From positions 1-48,809 of the forward strand of contig MPMO01000035.1 of assembly GCA_002238555.1 (NCBI GenBank): DNA of 48,809 nt, written 5' to 3'. The position numbers and the translations under genes were made by a program. Below the pieces are notes generated by a model, which did no database searches, was not told the origin of the DNA, and saw only the letters and a list, made by a program, of their open reading frames with translations. This document shows, in pieces, positions 33,554-40,456 of the stretch (its first letter is position 1; each line of letters begins with the position of its first letter). The stretch is from Caldilineaceae bacterium bin34 (GTDB lineage Bacteria; Chloroflexota; Anaerolineae; Caldilineales; Caldilineaceae).

Positions 33554-33911
33554 GATGTCACTACCGGTATCGGAATGGTTCGAACCGCCGACGCGGCACC
33601 GCGTCGGCTTGAACAAGGAGACAGCCCCCGCGGCAGGTTTCGATGACACGCTCCGCGCGCCGGAAGGCAAAAGATCATGATAGCCCACACCATGAACGCA
33701 TTCAAGCCGATTTCGCAATTGGCACGATTCCCCCAAGCGGGAACAGCCGCGCCGCCACGAATTGATCGACCCTTTCCGGCATCGACCCGACAGAAAGCCG
33801 ACCCATGTCGCCCCCACCATGGCTGAACATCCACGCCAACAGAATCGGTGTGGTCTCCGAGGCCGGTACCATTCAGGGGCCCCGAACTCAAAGGGGGTGC
33901 CCAAAGGAACG
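33554..33911. other. Gene-free leader region upstream of greA
   Basis: About 360 bases between greA and the TnpB element hold no recognisable gene. On the minus strand they carry the candidate greA promoter (33677-33705). Between that promoter and the greA start lies a perfect inverted repeat (33587-33608; GCCGACGCGG, two-base centre, CCGCGTCGGC), without a T-run. It could be a leader hairpin or a dimeric operator. Confidence 0.5.
33677..33705 (-). promoter_or_regulatory. Candidate promoter for greA-lysS
   Basis: On the minus strand TTGAAT (-35, plus-strand 33700-33705), 17 bases and TATCAT (-10, plus-strand 33677-33682). Initiation near 33670 would give a leader of about 115 bases containing the hairpin at 33587-33608. 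Confidence 0.5.
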
Positions 33912-33919
33912 TTGCCAAA
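33912..33919. repeat. Target-site duplication, left copy
   Basis: TTGCCAAA directly abuts the left inverted repeat and is repeated exactly at 35851-35858 next to the right one. The 8-bp size fits families such as ISL3, IS66 or IS1595, not IS200/IS605. Confidence 0.75.
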
Positions 33920-33945
33920 GGGGCTTATATAGATGAGTTGACAAC
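33920..33945 (+). repeat. Left terminal inverted repeat
   Basis: Twenty-six bases from GGGG to GTTGACAAC; the right repeat matches at all positions but one (A versus C at position 12). The inner end contains TTGACA pointing into the element, which could form part of a promoter, although no matching -10 was found. Confidence 0.8.
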
Positions 33946-33972
33946 AGGGGATCAAGACCGTGCGGCAGGCAT

Positions 33973-34034
33973 GGGCACTGTTTCAACCCCGTTGATACAG
34001 TATCACCACGGGCACTGTTTCAATCTCGTTGATA
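33973..34034 (+). repeat. Two direct 25-bp repeats in the element's left arm
   Basis: Copies at 33973-33997 and 34010-34034 start GGGCACTGTTTCAA and end CGTTGATA; 23 of 25 positions agree and they are 12 bases apart. A third, inverted partial copy lies at 34181-34202. Repeated short sites of this kind near an element end may bind a transposase or repressor. No protein-coding role is seen. Confidence 0.7.
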
Positions 34035-34180
34035 TTGGTTCCAGGCCGTCCTCGGCATGTTCCGTGCGCGGGCAGCAGGTTTGATTCGCCGGTCTCAGGC
34101 CATGTCATGTGCCTCAGCTGAGGCGGGGGTAGGCAGGGGACGGAACACGGGAAGGTGCCGATACAGCGACCTGAGCAAAA

Positions 34181-34202
34181 TCAACGAAACTGAAACAGTG
34201 CC
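34181..34202 (-). repeat. Inverted third copy of the left-arm repeat
   Basis: Read on the minus strand it begins GGCACTGTTTCA and ends TCGTTGA, matching the direct copies at 33973 and 34010. The nonamer ATCACCACG beside it (34203-34211) also occurs between the two direct copies (34002-34010). Confidence 0.65.
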
Positions 34203-34214
34203 ATCACCACGCGA

Positions 34215-34242
34215 CCATCCCGAAGGATTGCCTTTGGGATGG
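34215..34242 (+). repeat. Strong 12-bp hairpin upstream of tnpB
   Basis: CCATCCCGAAGG, loop ATTG, CCTTTGGGATGG form a 12-bp stem with one G-T pair. No T-run follows, so it is not a terminator. IS200/IS605 elements have subterminal hairpins of this kind at their left end, so it may mark the original left end of the TnpB unit. Confidence 0.6.
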
Positions 34243-34303
34243 TAGGCTAGCGGAAGCCGTGAGTGGTGGAACACTTCACGACTCCCTGACAGGCAGGTTG
34301 AAA

Positions 34304-35845
34304 ATGCCAACCCAAACGGCTGAACCCGCTCCTGCAACAAAACCCACGGCGATCCGCAGCGAGCGGTACCGGGTGCGATTTGACCATCGCGGGCAGGCGG
34401 AGTTGTGTGCCCAGACGGCGGGCGCCAACCGTTTTGTGTGGAATCTGTTCCTGGCCTACAACGACTGGAGATACCGCATGGCCCGCAAGGCCCGGGGCTA
34501 CGGACGGTGGACCGACTTCCCGGAGGCGCAGCGGCCACTGCTTGTGGACCCCAGCCGGACTTGGCAGACCATGTACAAGCGGTTCGCCATGATCCGCAGC
34601 GGGAAGTACGACCGCGAGTTCCAGGCTTTCCTGGCATCGCCCGAAGGCACCGTATACGCGGACCAGGATTTGTCCTGGCTGCGCGATCTGCCCAGCGGTC
34701 CCGTCCGTCATGTGCTGAAGTATTTGGATGGTGCCTACCGGCGTTTCCACAAGGCGCACGCCGAGGCCAAAGCGGAGGGCAGGTTCCTGCCCCGGCGGAA
34801 GTCCGACGGCAAGCCCCAGTATTTCCCGCGACGGAAGGGCCGGCAGGGACGCAAGCCCGACGGCTTCACCATTCCGGACAAGGTGAGGATGGACGGCGAT
34901 CGGTTGCACCTGCCCCGGATGGGGTGGGTGCGGCTGGAGCGCGGCCGCAATTTTCCGTACCGGGGGTGCGCGCCCAAGACCGTGCGGCTGTTGAAGGAAG
35001 GCACGGACCGGCATCCGAAGTGGTATGCAACCGTTGCCTACGCGGTGCCGACAGCGCGTTTGAAACCGGCCGCCAAGGACGGCGAGTTGGGGGTGGACCG
35101 CAATGTCCGGCAGGCCACGGACAGCGAGGGTGTGGTGTACTCCATGCCCGACACCTCCACACCGGACGCGAACATCCGGCGCAAGGAACGCAAGGCGGCC
35201 AAGGCGCGGGCGCGTTCAAGGCAGTCCGGGCAACCCCTGTCCAACCGCGGCCGGCGCATCTGCGGCCAACTGCGGAAGCTGCACCGCAAGAAGAGGCGAC
35301 GACGGGAGAATGCCGCCCACCAGCACAGTCGCCAACTGGCCGACACGGCGCACGTCGTGGTGATAGAGGACCTGAACACGCAAGGCATGACCCAAAGCGC
35401 CAAGGGCACGGAGGAGAAGCCCGGCACGAACGTGAAGGCCAAGTCCGGACTCAACCGGGAGATTTTGGCCTCCGGCTGGGGGCGGTTGGAACGCAACCTG
35501 GACTACAAGGCCGGCTTGGTGGTGAGGGTGGATCCGGCCTACACATCGCAAACCTGTGCGGCGTGTGGACACATCAGCAAGGAGAACCGCAGGACACAGC
35601 CAAAATTCCAGTGCATGGCATGTGGACACACTGCGAACGCAGACCACAACGCCGCCATCAACATTCTGGCCAGGGGACTTCCCCTGACCGGACAGGCCCG
35701 CGGGGCAGGGGCTTCTGCGCGGCGAGAGGCGATCCCGTTGGGGACCTCGACGACCCGCGAACACGGCAGGCGGGGTCCGTCCACGCCTGTGCGGTCCGGT
35801 CCACCAGGGCCGGATTGCGTATCGGTTGTCAACTCATCGATATAA
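34304..35845 (+). CDS. tnpB: TnpB, RNA-guided transposon nuclease
   Basis: TnpB proteins are compact RuvC nucleases guided by an omega RNA made from the element's right end; they are the ancestors of Cas12. The 513-residue product (ATG 34304; a GTG at 34259 is an alternative) has a helical N-terminal part with GANRFVWNLFLAYNDWR, a basic middle, and all three RuvC acidic residues: D265 in GVDRN, E355 in VVVIEDLN and D447 in NADHNAAINIL. A zinc ribbon TCAACGH and CMACGH sits between the last two. The catalytic core therefore looks intact. The last codons run into the right inverted repeat, and about 50 residues after the RuvC-III motif are low-complexity. No tnpA is nearby. Confidence 0.92.
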   Translation: MPTQTAEPAPATKPTAIRSERYRVRFDHRGQAELCAQTAGANRFVWNLFLAYNDWRYRMARKARGYGRWTDFPEAQRPLLVDPSRTWQTMYKRFAMIRSGKYDREFQAFLASPEGTVYADQDLSWLRDLPSGPVRHVLKYLDGAYRRFHKAHAEAKAEGRFLPRRKSDGKPQYFPRRKGRQGRKPDGFTIPDKVRMDGDRLHLPRMGWVRLERGRNFPYRGCAPKTVRLLKEGTDRHPKWYATVAYAVPTARLKPAAKDGELGVDRNVRQATDSEGVVYSMPDTSTPDANIRRKERKAAKARARSRQSGQPLSNRGRRICGQLRKLHRKKRRRRENAAHQHSRQLADTAHVVVIEDLNTQGMTQSAKGTEEKPGTNVKAKSGLNREILASGWGRLERNLDYKAGLVVRVDPAYTSQTCAACGHISKENRRTQPKFQCMACGHTANADHNAAINILARGLPLTGQARGAGASARREAIPLGTSTTREHGRRGPSTPVRSGPPGPDCVSVVNSSI

Positions 35846-35850
35846 GCCCC
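35650..35850 (+). ncRNA. Candidate omega RNA at the right end of the tnpB element
   Basis: In characterised TnpB elements the guide RNA scaffold overlaps the 3' end of tnpB and its guide begins just outside the right end. This 200-base stretch overlaps the non-conserved tnpB tail and contains a perfect stem with one G-T pair (35796-35802 and 35807-35813, loop ACCA). The guide would start at 35851. Placement is by analogy only; boundaries are uncertain. Confidence 0.3.
35825..35850 (-). repeat. Right terminal inverted repeat
   Basis: Inverted copy of 33920-33945. It contains the final codons and stop of tnpB and is followed directly by the duplicated TTGCCAAA at 35851-35858. Confidence 0.8.
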
Positions 35851-35858
35851 TTGCCAAA
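35851..35858. repeat. Target-site duplication, right copy
   Basis: TTGCCAAA, identical to 33912-33919; see the left copy. Confidence 0.75.
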
Positions 35859-35860
35859 GC

Positions 35861-36820
35861 ATGGCGCGAGCCAATCCAAACGACCCCCTGTGCACAGATG
35901 TCACAGTGGATCCCCACCAGTCCACTTCCTGTCCGCAACACACCTGCGCATCCTGCCCAATGGTCCGAAAACGACAAACTATCAAAGGTTCCGGGGCCCA
36001 TCCACGCTCTCATCCGCCTGCCAACAATCCTCTTGCCATATGTGACGACCGTGAGGATCTCCTTGCCAACCTGGCCCGGTTCAGCCCTTTCTACGATTGG
36101 GACTACCGCAACTTTAGGGCGGACATCCCGCTCCTGAAGGAACTGGCCCGGAACACGGGCGGCCCGGTCCTTGAAGCAGGATGCGGCACCGGGCGCGTGC
36201 TGATGGAACTGGCAATGGATGCCCGCTGCACCGGGATCGACATCTGTCCCGAAATGCTGGAACTGGCCAGGCACAACCTGGCCACCGTGCCGCCCGCGCA
36301 CCAACCACTCCTGCTGCAGGCGGACATGGCCGACTTTCGCCTGATGCATCCGGACTTCGGCCTGGCCGTCTGTGCCTCGAACAGCCTGATGCACCTGGAC
36401 GGCCCGGAGCAGCAGCAATCCGCGCTGTCCTGCCTGCGTCGTCACCTTAGAGCCGACGGCTTGCTTGTACTGGACCTGTTCAATCCGCCGGTTGAACAGC
36501 TCGTTGCGGACGACGGTGCCCTGATCCAGGTGGACGCGTGGCACGGACCGGACGGCATCGAAACCACCAAGTGGATGGGCCGCACCGTCGACTGGGTGCG
36601 CCAGGTCCAAACCACGGACATCCTTCTGTCGCAGGCGAGTCTGTCCGGACGGCACCTGGAAACGACCGTGACTTTCAGGCTGCGGTTTCTCTGGCCCCAC
36701 GAATTGGAGCTGATGCTGGACGCGGCCGGATTCGACGTCGTCCACCTGTGGGGTGGCTACCACCGGGAACCATTGGATGATGAAGCCGACACCGTGCTCT
36801 GCGTGGCGCGCGCCCACTAA
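35861..36820 (+). CDS. Class I SAM-dependent methyltransferase
   Basis: A 319-residue protein with a standard class I methyltransferase fold: motif I VLEAGCGTGRVLMELAM near residue 105, the acidic GIDICPEMLELAR, LLLQADMADFRL and a post-motif LRADGLLVLDLFNPP. The substrate is unknown; small molecule or protein methylation both fit. The first 55-60 residues (MARANPNDPLCTDV, rich in Pro, Ser and Cys) look unlike the family, so translation may really start later, for example at the ATG at 35960. The mobile element inserted just upstream of the annotated ATG probably removed the native promoter, leaving expression uncertain. It is followed after 153 bases by rpsF. Confidence 0.8.
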   Translation: MARANPNDPLCTDVTVDPHQSTSCPQHTCASCPMVRKRQTIKGSGAHPRSHPPANNPLAICDDREDLLANLARFSPFYDWDYRNFRADIPLLKELARNTGGPVLEAGCGTGRVLMELAMDARCTGIDICPEMLELARHNLATVPPAHQPLLLQADMADFRLMHPDFGLAVCASNSLMHLDGPEQQQSALSCLRRHLRADGLLVLDLFNPPVEQLVADDGALIQVDAWHGPDGIETTKWMGRTVDWVRQVQTTDILLSQASLSGRHLETTVTFRLRFLWPHELELMLDAAGFDVVHLWGGYHREPLDDEADTVLCVARAH

Positions 36821-36973
36821 CCGGCGGGTCTCCCCGGCAACAGTCGGCTCCCTGTCGGTTGCACCGCATTACGATTGTGCCTTTCCTCCGGGCGCGGGTG
36901 TTAGACTGTTGCGCCTGATTCTTCTGTGCGCGTCACGGGGCGCGTGCAAACCCGTGGAAGGAGCGGTGGATTG

Positions 36974-37276
36974 ATGAGTGCTGATACACGCACGTACGAA
37001 CTGGTATACGTGCTGCCTCCTGAGCTGAGGGACCTCGAGCTCGAAAACGCCCACCAGGAAGTGTTGCAGGTCGTCGACCGCAACGACGGCAAAATCGTAT
37101 TCGAAAATTCCTGGGGCATACGCAAGCTGGCCTATCCGATCGACAAGAAGACGGAAGGCCACTACACCATGCTGCACATCGACCTTGATCCGTCCAAGGT
37201 CGCCGAAGTCGAACGCCTGCTCAACTTGAGCGAGAACGTGATGCGCTACCTAGTCATCCGGGACCCGGTTGCCTGA
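36974..37276 (+). CDS. rpsF: 30S ribosomal protein bS6
   Basis: bS6 binds 16S rRNA with bS18 on the platform of the 30S subunit. The ATG at 36974, with AAGGAG about ten bases upstream, gives 100 residues: YELVYVLPPELRDLELENA, then FENSWGIRKLAYPIDKKTEG and a final LNLSENVMRYLVIRDPVA, a complete ferredoxin-like bS6. A longer frame from 36926 has no family match. Unlike many bacteria there is no ssb between rpsF and rpsR; the gap is 67 bases. Confidence 0.96.
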   Translation: MSADTRTYELVYVLPPELRDLELENAHQEVLQVVDRNDGKIVFENSWGIRKLAYPIDKKTEGHYTMLHIDLDPSKVAEVERLLNLSENVMRYLVIRDPVA

Positions 37277-37343
37277 CCTCTGGCAACGGATGCAGCCAGG
37301 CGGATGTCAGGCAGACAACACCCCATACCACAGAGAAACCCAC

Positions 37344-37967
37344 ATGAGCGACGAACAGGAAACCAAGGAAACAACAGCCGCCAACGTTGAGGAGCCAACA
37401 ACCGCCGTTCCACCGTCGGCTGGATCCGACGATGCCCCTGCAGCCGCCGCAGCTGAAGTCGCGGACGCCTCCGCATCGGAGGCCGCTCCCGCCACTCCGG
37501 AACCGGAATCGGATCCGGAACCCAAGGCCGAACAGACTGCGGAAGCCACCCCCGAAGCGAAACCCGAACCAGCCCCTGCGGCCACCACCGAGACGAAGGC
37601 TGCGGCACCTGCGACCGCCCCTTCAGACGGTCGGTCTGCAAGAGCGCGGCCGGCACCTCCGCCCGAACCGGATCCAACCACCCTTGATCCGAGAAAGCGC
37701 GTGCCACCCGTGTACAGGGCCAACCAAGGTCCCAGCCAATCGCGCTTCCGACCCCGCCACGTCGCGACCGATGTTCCACTGGAACAAATCCACTATAAGA
37801 ACATCGAGATCCTGTCGCAGTTCGTGGATCGTCAGGGGCGCATTCTGTCCAGGCGCAAGACCCGCGTGTCCGCCAAGAAGCAGCGACGCCTGAAGACCGC
37901 CATCAAGCAGGCGCGCCACCTGGCCATGCTGCCATACACACCGAGCCATATTCGGGGCCGCCGCTAA
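37344..37967 (+). CDS. rpsR: 30S ribosomal protein bS18 with long N-terminal extension
   Basis: bS18 pairs with bS6 on the 30S platform. The core lies at the C-terminus, from about residue 148: IHYKNIEILSQFVDRQGRIL, then SRRKTRVSAKKQRRLKTAIK and QARHLAMLPYTP, full length and normal. Ahead of it is an extension of about 145 residues: first an acidic Ala/Pro/Glu/Thr-rich stretch without hydrophobic core, then a shorter basic Pro/Arg-rich stretch (SARARPAPPPEPDP). Typical bS18 has 75-100 residues in total. The start at 37344 (MSDEQETKETT) could be wrong if a later start were used, but there is no methionine between it and the core, so the extension is probably real unless a GTG or TTG is used. 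Confidence 0.9.
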   Translation: MSDEQETKETTAANVEEPTTAVPPSAGSDDAPAAAAAEVADASASEAAPATPEPESDPEPKAEQTAEATPEAKPEPAPAATTETKAAAPATAPSDGRSARARPAPPPEPDPTTLDPRKRVPPVYRANQGPSQSRFRPRHVATDVPLEQIHYKNIEILSQFVDRQGRILSRRKTRVSAKKQRRLKTAIKQARHLAMLPYTPSHIRGRR

Positions 37968-38038
37968 GCGAGCGGCCGGCCGAGCCCGGCACCAGATCCA
38001 TCCCACCGGACCCGGGCATCCGCGCTTGGGCGACCTCC

Positions 38039-39346
38039 ATGGCCAAGAAGAAACGCACAACCGAAGAAGCTCCGCGCCGGCAAACCCGAAAGGAAATCCT
38101 CCTCGCAACCAGGCAGAGGGAACGCGATCGGAAATTCCTGCTGCTGGGAGGGATCGCGACCGGCATTGCCCTCCTGCTGGTGGTGATCGGCGCGGTGTAC
38201 AGCTTCCTCGTGGTACCGGCCCGGCTGGTGGTGTCGGTCAACGGAACCGACGTCACGATCCAGGACTTCCGCAACCGCTACCGGTACGAAAGACAGTTGA
38301 CCCTGAACCGCTACGAGTCCATGAGGTTCCTGCAACAGCAGTTCGCCGGCCAGGTCAATCTCCTGAACGAGATTCAGGTCCTGCAGACCGCACTGTCGGA
38401 CGAATTCACCATGGGGGTGCGGGTTAAGTCCACGATGATTGAGGACCTGCTGATCGCCGAGGCCGCCAGGGAAGCGGGGCTGAGCGTTTCCGGTGCGGAA
38501 CTGGACGGACTGCTCGAGGCGGAAGTGGCCTCCCGTTATTCCAAGTACACCCCCGCCCAAGCCACGGCCACAATCACGGCCCGCGAGGCAGCCGCCTCGG
38601 AGCAGGCTGCGGATGCCGGAGACGATGCGGCAGCCACCGATCCCGAAGCGGAGGCGATTGACATCATCTCCGAGGAGGAGTTGAGTCAGGGCACCGCGGG
38701 ACTGGCCGAGGAACTGGACGACACCAACGGCCTGACGCTGGACGAGTACCGGCAAATCCTGGAATACGGCCTGTTGCGCGAGATGGTCAGGAGCCATGTC
38801 ACCGAGGGCAATGTCGAGACCACCGAACTCCGCATCAGAGCCCGGCATCTTCTCATCGCGTTCGAAGACCAGCCCGGAGGGAATGAATCCGATTCGGCGG
38901 GGCGCACCCCGGAAGAGGCCCTGGCCTTGGCGGAGAGTCTGATAGCCAGACTTGAACTGGGCGAGAGTTTCGACTACCTGGTCGATCTGTACAGCGACGA
39001 TCCGACTGCGGAATTCAACCAGGGTGATCTCGGTTGGTTTGCCAAGGGGCGGATGGTGCCGGCCTTTGAGGAAGCCGCCTTTGCGCTGGCCGTAAACGAG
39101 ACCAGCACACCGGTCGAGACCGAATTCGGCTACCACCTCATCCAGGTCACCGACTCGGATCCGAACGCCCCCATCAGCGCCGACGCCCTCGAGAGTGTCA
39201 TTGACGAATACTTCGGCAACTGGCTCGTCGAGCAGCAGGCCGCTGCCAACATCGAGGAAAGAGGACTGGTATCCGACCAGATTCCCGTGGGTGCCGCCAA
39301 AGAGGCCGAAGAGTTCCGCAGCAGTCTGAGCGGACAAGGTAGTTGA
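38039..39346 (+). CDS. Membrane-anchored parvulin-type peptidyl-prolyl isomerase
   Basis: A 435-residue protein of the PrsA/SurA/PpiC group that folds exported proteins outside the membrane. A lysine-rich N-terminus is followed by one helix (FLLLGGIATGIALLLVVIGAVYSF cut short here: residues about 35-57), a SurA-like N-terminal helical domain (VNGTDVTIQDFRNRYRYE onward), an Ala/Asp/Glu-rich linker at about residues 180-215, and a parvulin domain at about 268-368 with RARHLLIAF, GDLGWFAKGRMVPAFEEAAF and FGYHLIQV. A signal anchor and no lipobox cysteine are seen. It lies 71 bases after rpsR and may be co-transcribed with it. Confidence 0.85.
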   Translation: MAKKKRTTEEAPRRQTRKEILLATRQRERDRKFLLLGGIATGIALLLVVIGAVYSFLVVPARLVVSVNGTDVTIQDFRNRYRYERQLTLNRYESMRFLQQQFAGQVNLLNEIQVLQTALSDEFTMGVRVKSTMIEDLLIAEAAREAGLSVSGAELDGLLEAEVASRYSKYTPAQATATITAREAAASEQAADAGDDAAATDPEAEAIDIISEEELSQGTAGLAEELDDTNGLTLDEYRQILEYGLLREMVRSHVTEGNVETTELRIRARHLLIAFEDQPGGNESDSAGRTPEEALALAESLIARLELGESFDYLVDLYSDDPTAEFNQGDLGWFAKGRMVPAFEEAAFALAVNETSTPVETEFGYHLIQVTDSDPNAPISADALESVIDEYFGNWLVEQQAAANIEERGLVSDQIPVGAAKEAEEFRSSLSGQGS

Positions 39347-39403
39347 CCTTGCGCCGATAGGCTGCGGGACGATCGTCTCTCGGCTGCCGCGGGGTGTCGG
39401 AAA

Positions 39404-39419
39404 GCGGACCCGGGTCCGC
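39404..39419. repeat. Perfect 16-bp palindrome between convergent genes
   Basis: GCGGACCCGGGTCCGC lies between the ends of the parvulin gene and the convergent DinB-like gene. There is no T-run on either side, so a terminator function is uncertain. Confidence 0.4.
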
Positions 39420-39469
39420 GGGTCATGGCATCCAATCCGTTGATCGCCGATGCACAGGAATCGGCGTCC

Positions 39470-40360
39470 TTACGCATCTGCGCGGCCCCGTTCGCGGGCA
39501 TCCAGGATTTGCAGTGCGTGTTCGGTACAGTGGCACGCCATGGACAGGAGGAATAGGGTCAGGCTGCCGGTTTCGCCCAGACCATAGGAACCGACTGAAT
39601 CGAACTTGGATTCGTCGCAGTCATCAATGAAACGCAGTGTACGGCGCCGAAACGTATAGAGATCGCCGAGCACGTCGATCAGGTTCGATTCCGCGTAGCG
39701 GTCCAACAACAATGCGTTCGCCTCTTCCTCCGAATCGCCAACCTCCCACCGAGTCAGAGTCCCTGTCTTGGGCTCGGGCCACTGGGACAGGATGGCCCAC
39801 CCATATTCTTCCCACGCCAACACGTGGGCCAACGTGTCCCGGGCGCTCCAATCGCCCACGACTCCCGGTTCGTTAAGTTCCTCCTCCGTCAAACCCCCGA
39901 CGCTGTCCAACAGGCAGTCGTACTGGTCCGCCACAAATCCACGCAGGGCCGACCGGCCCCACCCGGCATACGCTTCCCATTGGGGCCGAATCGCACGATC
40001 GGCATCCCCTATCGCCCCGACCAGTTGATGCAGCCACTTTATGTCAAATAAATCCGGTATGGATCCCTGATCCAGCCAGGTTTGGCACAGGCCGGTCAAG
40101 ACTGTGTGGCGAGAGGCGAGGATCATATGGTCGGTGGGCGATTGCTCGGAATCCGCGCAATGGGACGTGGCTGCACCGGGGATGGTCCGGAGGCAGTCGA
40201 GATACATCCGGCTGAGTTCCACCACTGCCGAAGAGTCGCTTTCCATCCTGGATGCCTTGCCAACCCGCGCGCGACGCTCTTCAACCAGGTTCAGGTGCCG
40301 GTCCAGGGAACGGAAGGCTACTGTCAACTGATGCAGGGAACCGGCAAAGCTCTTATTCAT
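39470..40360 (-). CDS. DinB-like / ClbS-type helical bundle protein
   Basis: A 296-residue protein whose C-terminal half (from about residue 135) fits the DinB/YfiT/ClbS four-helix group: ALRGFVADQYDCLLDSVGGL, then GDWSARDTLAHVLAWEEYGW, the family's most typical motif, and a final helix with SLTLFLLSMACHCTEHALQI containing candidate metal-binding histidines. Members act as thiol-dependent transferases or, for ClbS, as protection against DNA-damaging metabolites; the exact role here is unknown. The N-terminal 130 residues look unrelated to that fold and I do not recognise them. It is divergent from the aldo/keto reductase at 40457. Confidence 0.65.
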   Translation of the reverse strand: MNKSFAGSLHQLTVAFRSLDRHLNLVEERRARVGKASRMESDSSAVVELSRMYLDCLRTIPGAATSHCADSEQSPTDHMILASRHTVLTGLCQTWLDQGSIPDLFDIKWLHQLVGAIGDADRAIRPQWEAYAGWGRSALRGFVADQYDCLLDSVGGLTEEELNEPGVVGDWSARDTLAHVLAWEEYGWAILSQWPEPKTGTLTRWEVGDSEEEANALLLDRYAESNLIDVLGDLYTFRRRTLRFIDDCDESKFDSVGSYGLGETGSLTLFLLSMACHCTEHALQILDARERGRADA

Positions 40361-40456
40361 GAGGCATAACGGTTAAGATTCAAGATGAACAGGTGTGCCG
40401 CGGTGGGAAGACAAGCCAAACCCGGCCTCCGTACCAAGACAACTCGGAGACATTGT

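Larger units (their letters stand above)
33920..35850 (+). mobile_element. TIR-bounded element carrying only tnpB
   Basis: The 1931-bp element is bounded by 26-bp inverted repeats (33920-33945 and 35825-35850, 25 of 26 identical, starting GGGGCTTATAT) and flanked by the 8-bp duplication TTGCCAAA. It encodes one protein, a TnpB nuclease, plus about 360 bases of repeat-rich left arm. No DDE or Y1 transposase is inside, so it would need a transposase supplied in trans. The combination is unusual because TnpB normally belongs to IS200/IS605 or IS607 elements, which lack such repeats and duplications. It may be a TnpB unit captured inside a non-autonomous DDE-type element. It landed 10 bases before the ATG of the downstream methyltransferase. 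Confidence 0.75.

Noticed and set aside
33973..34034. CRISPR array made of the two 25-bp repeats
   Set aside because: Only two direct copies, a 12-base spacer, a third copy inverted, and no cas genes nearby.
33848..34084. Small frame crossing the left inverted repeat of the TnpB element
   Set aside because: No similarity, no ribosome-binding site, and it runs across an element boundary.
33946..34303. A Y1 transposase gene (tnpA) in the left arm of the TnpB element
   Set aside because: Only about 360 bases are available, less than a TnpA needs, and no HUH or tyrosine motif is seen in any frame.
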